64,000 bases of DNA from Psychrobacter immobilis (GTDB taxonomy: Bacteria > Pseudomonadota > Gammaproteobacteria > Pseudomonadales > Moraxellaceae), in the NCBI RefSeq assembly GCF_904846285.1, contig NZ_CAJHAD010000012.1, positions 34,972-98,971 on the forward strand, written 5' to 3'. Below the pieces are notes generated by a model, which was not told the DNA's origin, searched no databases, and saw only the letters and a list, made by a program, of their open reading frames with translations. The number at the start of each line of letters is the position of its first letter. The stretch's first letter is position 1. Both the position numbers and the translations under genes were made by a program. This document shows positions 37,044 through 49,882 of this stretch, one piece after another.

Positions 37044-37418
37044 TCAAATCAATTTCATCAACTGATTTAGGCGTGAAACATAGCTTGTCGTATCTCTAAA
37101 AACACATAAACCTTGGGCTTTGACGCTAGCAAGTGCGATAGGGGGCAAATATTGATAATAATAAGAAGATAAAGGTAATGGCACAAAATCAACGCCATGT
37201 CCGCCTAACGGATGACAGCTGCTAATACGTTTTAATAACAGCCAACTGCCTGACCAAACCCCATGCCACGCTAAAGCTTGTTTACCATAATTTGAGCACG
37301 TTGGATAATAACGACATCGAGCAGGTAAAATAGGACTAATTATCTTTTGATAGAAAACAATAAAATAATAAAATAAAATATAAAAAAAATTATTTATTGT
37401 TTTCAATAAATATTTCAT
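37044..37418 (-). CDS. yidD: Membrane protein insertion efficiency factor YidD
   Basis: 124 residues with the family core [19 protein letters not shown] and [13 protein letters not shown]. The N-terminal hydrophobic/aromatic segment [16 protein letters not shown] anchors it peripherally at the inner face of the membrane. It is thought to help YidC insert proteins. The start lies 1 base after the rnpA stop region, so translation is probably coupled. The C-terminus is about 35 residues longer than in E. coli. Confidence 0.93.
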   Translation of the reverse strand: MKYLLKTINNFFYILFYYFIVFYQKIISPILPARCRYYPTCSNYGKQALAWHGVWSGSWLLLKRISSCHPLGGHGVDFVPLPLSSYYYQYLPPIALASVKAQGLCVFRDTTSYVSRLNQLMKLI

Positions 37419-37419
37419 T

Positions 37420-37791
37420 CTATTTTCTTTCTATTTTTTTAAAAATATTATTAATTTCATTAATCAATTCTTTAGTACTTAAATCTTTTATAGATTTTTT
37501 GACAATGAAAACAATATCTTTGTTTTCTAAGTTACTAGCTTTTACGCGAAATTGCTCACGTACTTGACGTTTGATTAAATTTCGCGCAACAGCAGTAGGT
37601 ACTTTACGTTTAGTAATCGCCATACCGACTCGAGGTTGCTCATGAGTATTGGTACGTACAAACGCCATTAGGTGGCTCTGATGAAGCTTACGCTCAGGTG
37701 CATCAAATACCTCACGGAAGGCAGTAGGCGTGAGTAGGCGCTGCGCTTTGGTGAAGCGAGCATTAGGTAGGTCTGAAACAGTATTAGACAT
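37420..37791 (-). CDS. rnpA: Ribonuclease P protein component
   Basis: 123 residues, basic. The conserved RNR-type helix ([14 protein letters not shown]) and the N-terminal [27 protein letters not shown] segments mark RnpA. With the RNase P RNA (not in the window) it removes tRNA 5' leaders. It sits between rpmH and yidD, the universal origin-proximal arrangement. An apparent terminator-like hairpin separates it from rpmH. Confidence 0.96.
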   Translation of the reverse strand: MSNTVSDLPNARFTKAQRLLTPTAFREVFDAPERKLHQSHLMAFVRTNTHEQPRVGMAITKRKVPTAVARNLIKRQVREQFRVKASNLENKDIVFIVKKSIKDLSTKELINEINNIFKKIERK

Positions 37792-37867
37792 AGTACAACC
37801 TAGTGTAGGAGCTAATAATATTAGCAGAAATAATAGCGTAGAAACGAAGGTAAATTATAGAGACAAA

Positions 37868-37891
37868 AAAAGCGCCGATATGGGCGCTTTT
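37868..37891 (-). terminator. Terminator-like hairpin between rpmH and rnpA
   Basis: AAAAGCGCC / GGCGCTTTT with a 6-base loop and A/T flanks, 100 bases past the rpmH stop codon and 77 bases before the rnpA start. It may attenuate, since rnpA has no other obvious promoter here. Confidence 0.65.
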
Positions 37892-37991
37892 AATATATGA
37901 CTAAGTGTCAGTTGTGATGATTGACGATCGCAATCTATAAATAATAGATACACAACAAGCACTAACAGCCATGCTTATCGCAATCTACTGA

Positions 37992-38126
37992 TTATACAGT
38001 AAGGCGATGACGTCCTTTAGCGCGGCGACGAGCTAAGACCTGACGGCCTTTTTTAGTTGCCATACGAGCACGGAAACCGTGAGTACGTTTACGCTTGATC
38101 ACGCTTGGTTGGAATGTACGTTTCAT
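37992..38126 (-). CDS. rpmH: 50S ribosomal protein L34
   Basis: 44 residues, [20 protein letters not shown] at the start and a basic arginine-rich tail ending [12 protein letters not shown]. This is the exact size and sequence type of L34. It is too short to show in a 60-residue filter. It is the first gene on the leftward side of the origin and is likely driven by a promoter within the 38.1-38.3 kb region. Confidence 0.98.
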   Translation of the reverse strand: MKRTFQPSVIKRKRTHGFRARMATKKGRQVLARRRAKGRHRLTV

Positions 38127-38765
38127 AACTCACCTATCAAAATAATGGACTAAATTCGTAATAGCGAAGGATTATACCACTACACAGTATTTTGGTCAAT
38201 AAACTAATTGAGCTCATGTTTTTACATGATGGGTTTTATAACAGATAAAATGTTTTCAAAGTTATTCATATTTACTTATTTGGTGTTAAGGATATTAATC
38301 GTTACTAGCTCTATTTAACTTCTTAGAAAATCTATTTTAGTTTTTGAGTGATGGAAGTTATCCACAGTTTGTTTCGGTCTCTATAATAATTAATTATTAA
38401 TATAGATATAGATATTGTTGTTGTTGGGAGCGGTATTATCTGTGGTTAAGTCTATTTTTCTCTTTAATATCAAAAAACTAGACTATGGGTAAGGTTGTGG
38501 ATAACCTGTGGGTGAAATATGGATAACTCATGTTGTTTACTTATCCACAAAACTATCCACAGTCTTATCCACAAAAAACAAGGTGTTATCCACAGGCTGT
38601 TTGTGTTAGATTAGCCCCCTAGCTGGTGTATGATTTTAAGTAATCTCACCGTAGAGACTTTTAGTTGAGAAACGAGAAGCTCTACGGGTAAAAATTCAGT
38701 GATTTTCACAATAAAAAAAGTTGTTTTTTGACCAATTATTTTGGACTATGGGGTTAGTATTTTTC
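38127..38765. other. 639-bp rpmH-dnaA intergenic region (holds oriC)
   Basis: No gene is present. Its right half holds the DnaA-box array listed as oriC. The left half is A+T rich. Sequence from 38640 to 38765 is the dnaA leader; TATGAT at 38629-38634 is a possible -10 with a weak -35. Confidence 0.7.
38340..38600. other. Chromosomal replication origin oriC (DnaA-box array)
   Basis: Consensus DnaA boxes TTATCCACA at 38358-38366, 38541-38549, 38565-38573 and 38586-38594, a reverse-orientation box at 38496-38504, and a near match at 38553-38561. A+T-rich DNA lies on the left between about 38,380 and 38,430, including a T/A-rich unwinding candidate. Position between rpmH and dnaA, with genes diverging on both sides, matches the origin of Pseudomonas and Acinetobacter relatives. 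Confidence 0.9.
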
Positions 38766-40211
38766 ATGATTGATACAGCAACTATTTGGGATAAATGCCT
38801 AAATGATCTACGTTATCACGTTAAAGACAATGTCTTTACGATGTGGTTGAGACCATTATCCGCGCATCAAGAAGCCAATAGCTTGATTATTCTTGCTCCT
38901 AATGATTATTTTGTAACCTATATCAAAAAGAATCATTTGCAAGATATCCAGCAGCTAGTCACTAAACATAGCCAAGGTAGTATCGAAGAGGTTATTGTAC
39001 GTGTTGATAATGCTGGTCGTGACATAGATGACATCAATCAATCACAGTCAGGCTCATTGTTTGAAGACGATAGACCCTCCCCTTCCCCTGCAGATCACAA
39101 TTTCCAAACCACGCATAATAATATTGCTAGAGCCGATATTGATGCCAATATGCGTCATGCAGAACTGATTGAGTCTGCCGATGCCAAATCATTAAGCTAT
39201 CTAAATCCTGATTTTACCTTTGAGACCTTTGTTACTGGTAAGTCTAATAATCTGGCTTACAAGGCTTGTTATGAGCTTGGAAAGCGCCAATCAAAAAATC
39301 GGCACAATCCTTTATTTATATATGGACCTTCTGGTTTGGGAAAAACGCATTTAATGCATTCTGTAGCGCATCGCTATTTAAAAAACAATCTAAGCTTTTA
39401 TTATTTCACTTCTGAAAAATTTATTAATCAATTGGTTTATTCATTAAGAAATAATAAAATTGAAGATTTTAAAAAGAAAATAAAAAAAGTAGATTTATTA
39501 ATTGTAGATGATATTCATGTATTAGCAGGAAAGACAAAAAGTAGTAATGAGTTTTTGACTTTGTTTGCAGACTTTACTAGCGGTGACAAACAATTGATTT
39601 TGGCATCAGATCGCCATCCATCACAAATGACGGAGTTTGATGAACGTTTTAGATCGCGCTTTTCGTGGGGCTTAACGGTTGCGGTTGATCCTCCTGAGAT
39701 TGATACACGCGTGCAAATATTACAAAGAAAAGCCGCATCGTACGGAATGAGTCTTCCTAAAGAATGTGCCTTATTTATTGCTCAAAATGTGGTTTCTAAC
39801 GTCAGACGTTTAGAAGGTGCGCTAAATCAAGTATTTGCCAATGCCAATCTAACCGGCGCGCCCATTACGCTTGAGATGGTGCAATACGCGCTAAAAGACA
39901 TCGTTGCGATGCGCGTACAAGCGGTAAATATGGATAATATTCGCAAAGTAGTCGCTGAATATTACGATATTACGATCAAAGATATGATGGGACGAAAACG
40001 TACGCGCAGTATTGCAAGACCGCGTCAAATTGCAATGGCATTGTCACGCGAGCTAACCAGTGATAGTTTTCCTGAGATTGGGCAGTCATTTGGTGGTCGC
40101 GACCATACGACAGTGATGCATGCTTGTGATAAAGTAAATGAGCTACGCGCCGCCGATCCGGCGTTTGATAAGGATTACAAAACCTTAGCTTTGATGTTGC
40201 AAGCAGGTTAA
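38766..40211 (+). CDS. dnaA: Chromosomal replication initiator DnaA
   Basis: 481 residues from the ATG at 38766; the frame also allows a TTG 45 bases upstream that does not look like a usual DnaA start. Domain I begins TIWDKCLNDLRYHVKDNVF. Domain II is a variable acidic linker (about residues 85-140). Domain III has Walker A GPSGLGKT (residues 187-194), LLIVDDIHVL and sensor ASDRHPSQM. Domain IV has the DnaA-box helix GGRDHTTVMHACDK. DnaA boxes upstream imply autoregulation. GGGG stands ahead of the start, a weak ribosome site. Confidence 0.97.
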   Translation: MIDTATIWDKCLNDLRYHVKDNVFTMWLRPLSAHQEANSLIILAPNDYFVTYIKKNHLQDIQQLVTKHSQGSIEEVIVRVDNAGRDIDDINQSQSGSLFEDDRPSPSPADHNFQTTHNNIARADIDANMRHAELIESADAKSLSYLNPDFTFETFVTGKSNNLAYKACYELGKRQSKNRHNPLFIYGPSGLGKTHLMHSVAHRYLKNNLSFYYFTSEKFINQLVYSLRNNKIEDFKKKIKKVDLLIVDDIHVLAGKTKSSNEFLTLFADFTSGDKQLILASDRHPSQMTEFDERFRSRFSWGLTVAVDPPEIDTRVQILQRKAASYGMSLPKECALFIAQNVVSNVRRLEGALNQVFANANLTGAPITLEMVQYALKDIVAMRVQAVNMDNIRKVVAEYYDITIKDMMGRKRTRSIARPRQIAMALSRELTSDSFPEIGQSFGGRDHTTVMHACDKVNELRAADPAFDKDYKTLALMLQAG

Positions 40212-40417
40212 CAGCTTGTGGTGTGACGATGTTGTTATGAGCAGTCATAGTTTATAATAATTAGATTATCAGCAGACATAAGCTGTATGGATTATCATTA
40301 GTAGACAGGGTATTATTGAGCAATCACTTTAAGACCATATAATTTAAAATCATATAATCTAAGACCATATAAAAAATCCTTTTAATAAGAGCAACTAATA
40401 AACAAGAGTAACTAAGC

Positions 40418-41593
40418 ATGCAATTATCGATTAATCGAGAGTCGTTATTAAAAGCTATTAACTTGATCGCCAAGGCTGCTGACAAGCGCCACAATATGGT
40501 TATTCTGGGTAATATTAAGCTTCAGTTGTCTGAATCAGCGCTGATTTTGACCGCATCTGATTTAGAAGTAGAGCTGACATCGACGTTGAAATTGCCTGCT
40601 GGTGCTTGTATTGAAGCCGGTACAACGACGTTACCTGCGACCAAACTTAAAGATATTTGTAAATCACTGCCGTCGCAAGCGCAAGTCAATCTTACCACTC
40701 AAGAAAATGAGCGTTGCTTGTTGACCAGTGGCAAAAGTCGTTTTACTTTAGGGACATTACCTAGCGAAGATTATCCAAGCCTTGGTAATCCTGAAAATAT
40801 CACGCCTTTGACCATTAGTCGTAGCCGTTTAACCGACTTGATTCATAAAACCCAATTTGCGATGGCTATCCAAGATGTCCGTTATTATCTAACAGGTATG
40901 TTGTTTGATGTTTCACAGCAGCAGTTGACGACGGTTGCAACCGACGGCCACCGATTGGCGTTAGCACGTAGCGTTATTGACGTTAGCGCAGATTTAAATA
41001 TGCAGGCGATTTTACCACGTAAAGCTGTAATTGAGCTTGAGCGCTTAGCTTCTGAGCTTGGCAAGATGTTAGGTGATAAAGACAATGCAGTCACACTAAG
41101 CTTTGGTCGTGAATTCTTGCAAGTTAGCTTGCCGTTTGGTGATGTGGATAGTGCAGGGCAGGTGAGTGATAACTTAATGGTGACCTTTACCGCACGTCTC
41201 ATTGACGGTAAATTCCCTGATTATCGCCGCGTTATGCCAAGCAATACCGATAAATTGGCGTTGTTTAACCAAGAAAAAATGACTGATGTGCTGCGCCGTG
41301 TATCGATTTTAAGTAATGAGAAATCTCGTGGCGTGGTATTTAACTTTGCCAGTGATGGTATGGTAGAAGTACGTGCCAATAACGCTGAGCAAGACGAAGC
41401 AGTTGAGATGATACAAGCGAAGTATCAAGGAGAACCAATGGAGTTGTCCTTTAATGCCGCTTATCTACAAGACGTGCTTGGTGTCATCCAAGGTGACTTA
41501 CAAATGCATATGAGCCAATCAAATGCTTCAGTACTGGTCAATCAGCTCAATGACGACTTCCATCAGTATGTCATTATGCCAATGCGCATATAG
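40418..41593 (+). CDS. dnaN: DNA polymerase III beta subunit (sliding clamp)
   Basis: 391 residues, three beta-clamp domains as usual. It begins MQLSINRESLLKAINLIAK and ends HQYVIMPMRI, the standard C-terminus of DnaN. The clamp tethers Pol III and many partners to DNA. It follows dnaA at a 206-bp gap; recF follows 83 bp later. Confidence 0.98.
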   Translation: MQLSINRESLLKAINLIAKAADKRHNMVILGNIKLQLSESALILTASDLEVELTSTLKLPAGACIEAGTTTLPATKLKDICKSLPSQAQVNLTTQENERCLLTSGKSRFTLGTLPSEDYPSLGNPENITPLTISRSRLTDLIHKTQFAMAIQDVRYYLTGMLFDVSQQQLTTVATDGHRLALARSVIDVSADLNMQAILPRKAVIELERLASELGKMLGDKDNAVTLSFGREFLQVSLPFGDVDSAGQVSDNLMVTFTARLIDGKFPDYRRVMPSNTDKLALFNQEKMTDVLRRVSILSNEKSRGVVFNFASDGMVEVRANNAEQDEAVEMIQAKYQGEPMELSFNAAYLQDVLGVIQGDLQMHMSQSNASVLVNQLNDDFHQYVIMPMRI

Positions 41594-41676
41594 TGCGATT
41601 CTATTATAAAATTATTTTTTTTAATAAACTTTTGCCTGCTTATTAGTAGGCGGTAATATAGGCGGTTATCACTGTT

Positions 41677-42927
41677 ATGATTGAACGTCTACAAATTTCA
41701 AACCTGCGTAATCTAACTCAAGTGAATCTACAATCTGCTGCTTGCAACGTTATTATCGGTACAAATGGCAGTGGTAAAACATCCTTACTTGAAGCGATAT
41801 TTTTGCTTTCAAGAGGTAAAAGTTTTCGTCATCATCAGCCTAAACGCTATATTCAACATCATCAAAAATACGCAACGGTGCATGCTAGGCTCAATGACAG
41901 CAGTACCTTGGCTATCCAAAAACAAGCCGATGCGACGACGGTTCTACGTCTAAATCAAACCACGGTTTATAACCAAAGCATCTTAACTGAGCAGCTACCC
42001 ACACTACTGATAGATCCATCGACGATGGATATGCTAGAGCAGGGTAGTGCCAGTCGTCGGCAGCTATTAGATTGGCTAGTGTTTCACATGAAACAAGGTT
42101 TTCACCCACAGTGGGTAGCCTATCAACGTTTACTAAAACAGCGCAATAGTTTGCTAAAAAAGAGCCGCCATCTAACACAGGTACAGCTTGCTGAGCTAAA
42201 ATCCTGGGATAAAGGGCTTAGTAATCATGCTGCGCTTATTCATCATTACCGTGAGCGTATCTTTACAGAATGGCAGACTTACTTTGCTGATAGTATCGCG
42301 CAATTATTGCCTGCCTACGCAGAGCAATTAAGCCTGAGCTATAATGCTGGCTATGACGCCAGTGTAGCGCTTGAGGTGCAGCTTAACGAGCGCTTAGAAC
42401 AAGATTTACAACTGGGTTATACCCGTATTGGTAACCATCGTGCTGATATTCATGTACATTGGCGCTCTAGTGATTTGTCAGAAACGACAAGTGATGATAA
42501 AAAGGATGTTAGTTCGAATCCCACCGCAAACACAGACCTCAATACCAAACTACCAATTTTAAAAGAACAAGCGGCCAATGTGTTGTCTCGCGGTGAGAAA
42601 AAATTGTTAATTACCGCTCTACGCTTATCACAATTGCCGTTATTGCTTAATGACGAAAAGACCGCGCTTGCTATAGAAAAAAATACTAATAGTACGACTC
42701 TATCAAACGACCATATGAAATCAAGAGCCACGCCAGTGGTGCTGCTCGATGATATTACAGCAGAGCTAGATGATAGGGCGATAGATATTTTATTATCGAC
42801 GTTAGCGCAGCTGCCATGTCAGGTGTTTATGACCAGTTTAACCGAAGATATTTTGCCGTTGGTGCATAAGTATTGGTCAGAACCTAAGATGTTTCATGTG
42901 AAACAAGGAAGTGTGACACTTTTATGA
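41677..42927 (+). CDS. recF: DNA replication and repair protein RecF
   Basis: 416 residues, about 60 longer than typical RecF. Walker A is IGTNGSGKTSLLEAIF near residue 30, the signature is LSRGEKKLLITALRLSQ, and Walker B is VVLLDDITAELDD. Two polar insertions explain the length: one after WRSSDLSETTSDDK (about residues 262-290) and one near LNDEKTALAIEKNTNSTT just before Walker B. RecF loads RecA at gaps. Two parS-like sites lie within the gene. Confidence 0.94.
   Translation: MIERLQISNLRNLTQVNLQSAACNVIIGTNGSGKTSLLEAIFLLSRGKSFRHHQPKRYIQHHQKYATVHARLNDSSTLAIQKQADATTVLRLNQTTVYNQSILTEQLPTLLIDPSTMDMLEQGSASRRQLLDWLVFHMKQGFHPQWVAYQRLLKQRNSLLKKSRHLTQVQLAELKSWDKGLSNHAALIHHYRERIFTEWQTYFADSIAQLLPAYAEQLSLSYNAGYDASVALEVQLNERLEQDLQLGYTRIGNHRADIHVHWRSSDLSETTSDDKKDVSSNPTANTDLNTKLPILKEQAANVLSRGEKKLLITALRLSQLPLLLNDEKTALAIEKNTNSTTLSNDHMKSRATPVVLLDDITAELDDRAIDILLSTLAQLPCQVFMTSLTEDILPLVHKYWSEPKMFHVKQGSVTLL
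42081..42094. promoter_or_regulatory. parS-like ParB site 7
   Basis: GTTTCACATGAAAC inside recF, 16-bp form TGTTTCACATGAAACA. Confidence 0.75.
42891..42904. promoter_or_regulatory. parS-like ParB site 8
   Basis: GTTTCATGTGAAAC inside the last codons of recF; 16-bp form TGTTTCATGTGAAACA. Confidence 0.75.
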
Positions 42928-46108
<3,181 letters not shown>

Positions 46109-46150
46109 ACTGGCTGTGAAAAGTTGCTTAATGATTATTAATTGATTAAT

Positions 46151-46188
46151 AAAAACCACCGTCTTGGCAATCAAGGCGGTGGTTTTTT
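46151..46188 (+). terminator. Terminator after gyrB
   Basis: Stem AAAAACCACCGTCTTG / CAAGGCGGTGGTTTTT around a small loop, about 43 bp past the gyrB stop. Confidence 0.85.
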
Positions 46189-46200
46189 AATGTTAGAGTT

Positions 46201-46214
46201 GTTTCACGTGAAAC
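46201..46214. promoter_or_regulatory. parS-like ParB site 9 (perfect core)
   Basis: GTTTCACGTGAAAC between the gyrB terminator and the mntP start codon. Confidence 0.88.
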
Positions 46215-46248
46215 TTATGGTAATAAGCAAAAAGAAGCGAAGAATAAA

Positions 46249-46857
46249 ATGATTGAAGTCATATTACTTGCCATTGCGCTTGCGATGGATGCGTTTGCCG
46301 TCGCGATTGGGCTAGGGGCTAAATCGCAAAAACAAGATAAGCAGTATGTGCTGCGCTTAGCCATTTATGCTGGTTTGTATTTTGGTATCGCGCAGGGCGT
46401 GATGCCACTGATAGGTTATTTATTGGGCGCAGCCTTATTAGGCTGGTTGGCTGCAGCTGCACCTTGGATTGGCGGATTTATTCTTGTCGGTCTTGGTGGC
46501 AAAATGCTTTATGAAGTGTTTTTAGGAGATGGGGAAGAGGCTGTAGATAAGGCGCTGCATATAAATAGTGATGCAGTTTCCATAAGTGAAAGTATAAAGA
46601 AAAACATCAATCATCGCACCATGTTTACCCTTGCGATTGCGACCAGTATTGACGCAATGGCGGCAGGGTTTACTTTAAACTTACTGGCGCTTAATGCATG
46701 GTTAGCTTGTTTAATTATCGCTATTATCACCGCTGTTTTTAGCATCTTTGGTATTTACTTGGGTAAAAAATCAGGTACGCATCTTGAGGATAAGGCGGAA
46801 GCACTTGGTGGGCTGGTTCTTATAATTATTGGCTTAAAAGTAATGTTTTTCAGCTAG
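46249..46857 (+). CDS. mntP: Manganese efflux pump MntP
   Basis: 202 residues, six membrane helices. The repeated Asp motifs are [12 protein letters not shown] near the start and [13 protein letters not shown] in the second half, which line the manganese path in the DUF204/MntP family. It exports excess Mn2+ across the inner membrane. The leader is short and I see no yybP-ykoY-type manganese riboswitch. A parS-like site lies in its leader and another follows its terminator. Confidence 0.93.
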   Translation: MIEVILLAIALAMDAFAVAIGLGAKSQKQDKQYVLRLAIYAGLYFGIAQGVMPLIGYLLGAALLGWLAAAAPWIGGFILVGLGGKMLYEVFLGDGEEAVDKALHINSDAVSISESIKKNINHRTMFTLAIATSIDAMAAGFTLNLLALNAWLACLIIAIITAVFSIFGIYLGKKSGTHLEDKAEALGGLVLIIIGLKVMFFS

Positions 46858-46884
46858 TTTATTAACTTCTATCTTTTACTCTAT

Positions 46885-46924
46885 AAAAAAACACCGCTTT
46901 GTTTATCAAAGCGGTGTTTTTTTT
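46885..46924. terminator. Bidirectional terminator between mntP and rlmF
   Basis: Stem AAAACACCGCTTTG / CAAAGCGGTGTTTT with flanking A and T runs, between two convergent genes. Confidence 0.85.
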
Positions 46925-46938
46925 GTTTCACGTGAAAC
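46925..46938. promoter_or_regulatory. parS-like ParB site 10 (perfect core)
   Basis: GTTTCACGTGAAAC directly after the T-run of the mntP terminator and 26 bp before the rlmF stop codon; the last parS-like site I saw in the window. Confidence 0.88.
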
Positions 46939-46964
46939 TATAACCGTTCTATATTAATTATTGT

Positions 46965-48053
46965 TTATTCTTCGTCAGTATCAAAACGCCATGCCAATAT
47001 ACGCGTGCTTTTTTGACCTTGGCTCATCTCTATGATACGCATTTGGGCAACACCAAGTTGTTTTAATAGCAATTGCATTGGTTTCACGTTTTCTGATTTT
47101 GACACTAAACTTGTGAACCAGCCAACATGCTCAGCAAAGTCTTGACTCTCTTTTGCCATCTTGGTTAAGAAGGCAATCTCACCACCCTCAGACCACAGCT
47201 CTTTATGCTGACCACCAAAGTTTAGGTTTTGCGCGGCATTGCCAGACTTTGTTGAGCTACGGCTAATTTGTGCGTTCTCATTCTTACCACGATGTCGTTG
47301 CAAATTATGCTGCTTACGACTATTGGCTTCCATCGCTTCTTCCAAAGAGGCGTGGAATGGAGGGTTACAAACCACCACATCAAAGTAATCTTGGCGACCG
47401 ATGATATTTTTAAAAATGCGCTTAGGCTCAGGTTGTAGTTTTACTTTAACTGCGCTTTTGAGCTTTGGATTGGTTTCACAAATCAGCGCTGCAGTATTGA
47501 CCGATATTGGGTCAATATCGGTGGCGGTAAAGCGCCAGCCATAACTTTGACTACCAACAATAGGATAAATAGCACTGGCACCGGTACCGATATCAAGGGC
47601 GTGAATTTCTTTGCCAGTTGGCGGCGTATTCTCTTTATTAACATGCGTGGTTTGCGCGAGTAGGTCAGCAATATAATGAATGTAGTCGGCACGACCAGGG
47701 ATCGGTGGACAGAGATAACCTTCAGGAATATCCCAAAATTTAACCCCATAATAATGAGCTAGTAACGCCTGATTAAGGACGCGCACGGCTGCACTGTCCG
47801 AGAAATTAATCGTCGACTCACCTTTAGGATTGGTAATGGTGTGCTTAGCAAGCTCAGGTAAGGCACGGGTCAATAATTCAAAGTCATAGCGACCTTGGTG
47901 TGGATTGCGCGGGTGTAGCTGCCCTAATTTTTTGGCAGTTTCAGGCGATCTGTTTCTGTGGTTGTTGGCGGTCGGGCGATGGTTCATAGGCTTACTGGTC
48001 ATAGTATCGGGCTTTGATGTTTGAATATAATGCACCATTTTAGCAGATTTCAC
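46965..48053 (-). CDS. rlmF: 23S rRNA (adenine-1618-N6)-methyltransferase
   Basis: 362 residues from a GTG at 48053; ATG codons at 48038 and further in are alternatives, none with a clear ribosome site. The family start is [15 protein letters not shown], followed by [25 protein letters not shown], the SAM motif [16 protein letters not shown] and the catalytic NPPF. C-terminal [11 protein letters not shown] matches RlmF/YbiN. A lysine/asparagine-rich insert after the NPPF loop is specific to this sequence. Confidence 0.93.
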   Translation of the reverse strand: MKSAKMVHYIQTSKPDTMTSKPMNHRPTANNHRNRSPETAKKLGQLHPRNPHQGRYDFELLTRALPELAKHTITNPKGESTINFSDSAAVRVLNQALLAHYYGVKFWDIPEGYLCPPIPGRADYIHYIADLLAQTTHVNKENTPPTGKEIHALDIGTGASAIYPIVGSQSYGWRFTATDIDPISVNTAALICETNPKLKSAVKVKLQPEPKRIFKNIIGRQDYFDVVVCNPPFHASLEEAMEANSRKQHNLQRHRGKNENAQISRSSTKSGNAAQNLNFGGQHKELWSEGGEIAFLTKMAKESQDFAEHVGWFTSLVSKSENVKPMQLLLKQLGVAQMRIIEMSQGQKSTRILAWRFDTDEE

Positions 48054-48067
48054 GAGTCACTAGCGCC

Positions 48068-48805
48068 TTATCGACTACGTAAAATAAGATTTAATCCCAG
48101 TACTATCATCGCTGTACCCAATATGCGGTCTATCCAATGCTCAAAGCGCTGAAAGCGACGATGAATGGCAGGAATAGACAGTAACATCACCACGGTACTA
48201 AACCATGCCATCTGTAAGACCATCATCCATACGCCATAAATAGCCAATTGCCACAGCGGTATATTGGGTGATAGTACGAGAGTAAATATCGCCACAAAAT
48301 ATACCGGCGCTTTTGGGTTAAACACATTACAAAAAAAGCCACGGCGCAGAATGGCAGCGGCCGATTCAGTGTCAGTAGGCGGTCTTTTGGTCGAGATGGC
48401 TTTATCAGAAAGCGCTGTGTGAGTGTTAAGCGTCGTTTGCTTGGCAAGTGCGTCTTGTGAAATATCGAGGCTTGAATCTGTTGCACTTTCTGAACTTGCT
48501 GAGTCTAATGGCTTTTTAGGTTTGGCTTGAATACCTTGCCATCCTAGATAAATAAGATAACTGCCACCTAACCATTTAATAGCGGTGAGTAATGGTTGCG
48601 AATGAGCAATCACCGTCGCCAGTCCTAGCACCGAATAAGTGATGTGAACGGCTAAACCCAAAGTAATACCAAGGCTACAAATCAGACCCGTGCGTCGCCC
48701 TTTTGCTAGGGTTTGCTGCGATACCAATACAAAATCAGGACCTGGGGAGGCGGCAGCGAGTAGATGGACGCTAGTGATAAGAAAAAAACCGTGCCAAAAT
48801 TCCAT
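48068..48805 (-). CDS. LysE/RhtB-family amino-acid exporter
   Basis: 245 residues from ATG 48805. Six helices with the family motif LLAAASPGPDFVLVSQQTLAKGRRTGLICSLG split across positions 10-45. The family exports threonine, homoserine or lysine; this copy cannot be assigned to one. A hydrophilic Ser/Thr-rich insert of about 50 residues (SASSESATDSSLDISQ-like) sits in the loop between helices 3 and 4, where standard members have a short loop. The frame could start 42 bases upstream. Confidence 0.87.
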   Translation of the reverse strand: MEFWHGFFLITSVHLLAAASPGPDFVLVSQQTLAKGRRTGLICSLGITLGLAVHITYSVLGLATVIAHSQPLLTAIKWLGGSYLIYLGWQGIQAKPKKPLDSASSESATDSSLDISQDALAKQTTLNTHTALSDKAISTKRPPTDTESAAAILRRGFFCNVFNPKAPVYFVAIFTLVLSPNIPLWQLAIYGVWMMVLQMAWFSTVVMLLSIPAIHRRFQRFEHWIDRILGTAMIVLGLNLILRSR

Positions 48806-49009
48806 AAAATGCTCTGAGTCATGTCTTGAGTTGGATAATAGTTGCACATTAGCGTAAATGAGGTCAACTGATATTGATATTGCCGCTGATATGGTGCTTG
48901 CGTTGCACCGAACGTATGTCTATATTGAAAGGAAGGTTTATTAGCTGTAGTAATATCAATTTAGTGTAATTTGTACCCTATAAATGAATGCTTTAAAAAG
49001 GATAAAACC

Positions 49010-49837
49010 ATGACTACGGAAAGCCACAATAGCAATGATGCTGGAAATAACACTGGCAATGACACTCGCATTACCTATGACATCCAAGATTACATCTGCT
49101 TGATCGGGCTCAATCGCGCCGATAAACGCAATGCCTTTGATAGCTATATGATTAAGCAACTCTCTGAGGCACTCACTCAATATGAAAATGATGCCAATCT
49201 GCGCTGTGCGTTAATATTCGCTCACGGTGAGCACTTCACCGCAGGGCTTGATTTGATGGAGCTGCAAGATAAGTGGGACAAAGGCGCGTTTGAGTTTGCT
49301 ACCGATGAAATAGATCCATGGGGAATCGGTGGACAATTACGCAGTAAGCCAGTCGTCGTGGCAGTACAAGGCACCTGCTTTACCGCTGGGATTGAATTGA
49401 TGCTGAATAGTGATGTAGTGATTGCCAGTGACAACTGCAACTTTGCGCAAATGGAAGTCCAGCGCGGCATCATGCCGTTTGGTGGTGCAACGGTACGCTT
49501 TGTCGCGGCAGCAGGTTGGCAAAAAGCCATGCCATATCTATTGACGGGTAAAAACTTTGATGCGCAAACTGCTGATAAGCTAAATCTCGTTAGTGAAGTG
49601 GTCGAAAATGGACAAGAATATGAGCGCGCACTAATTATCGCCAAAGAGATTTGCAAGGCAGCACCACTTGGCGTACAAGGGTTACTGTCCTCAGCACAAG
49701 ATGCCAGTCGTAATGGCGCAAAAGCAGCGTTAGCCAATATACATGGCTATCTGCCGCATTTGTTCCATTCAGAAGATGCGAAAGAAGGTGCGATGGCGAT
49801 GGTTGAGAGAAGGGCGGCTGAGTTTGTGGGAAGGTAG
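49010..49837 (+). CDS. Crotonase/enoyl-CoA hydratase family protein
   Basis: 275 residues. AAGGA supports the ATG at 49010. Oxyanion-hole segments HGEHFTAGLDLMEL and GTCFTAGIELMLNSDVVIAS, followed by FAQMEVQRGIMPFGGAT, are family hallmarks. The substrate is unclear from sequence; the second half has the conserved LVSEVVENG. An Asn-rich N-terminal extension of about 20 residues precedes the core. Confidence 0.88.
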   Translation: MTTESHNSNDAGNNTGNDTRITYDIQDYICLIGLNRADKRNAFDSYMIKQLSEALTQYENDANLRCALIFAHGEHFTAGLDLMELQDKWDKGAFEFATDEIDPWGIGGQLRSKPVVVAVQGTCFTAGIELMLNSDVVIASDNCNFAQMEVQRGIMPFGGATVRFVAAAGWQKAMPYLLTGKNFDAQTADKLNLVSEVVENGQEYERALIIAKEICKAAPLGVQGLLSSAQDASRNGAKAALANIHGYLPHLFHSEDAKEGAMAMVERRAAEFVGR

Positions 49838-49882
49838 TTTTAGAAAAAAATAATAAAAATTAGTTATTTATAGGAATAAAGT

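Noticed and set aside
40911..40921. Partial parS-like sequences (for example GTTTCAC near 40915, 35952, 47083)
   Set aside because: Half-sites only, without the second arm, as expected by chance.
42511..42524. GTTCGAATCCCACC resembles a tRNA T-arm
   Set aside because: It lies within recF coding sequence with no other tRNA arms around it and codes a recF polar insert.
46109..46248. Manganese riboswitch before mntP
   Set aside because: The gap is only 140 bases, taken up by the gyrB terminator and a parS-like site.
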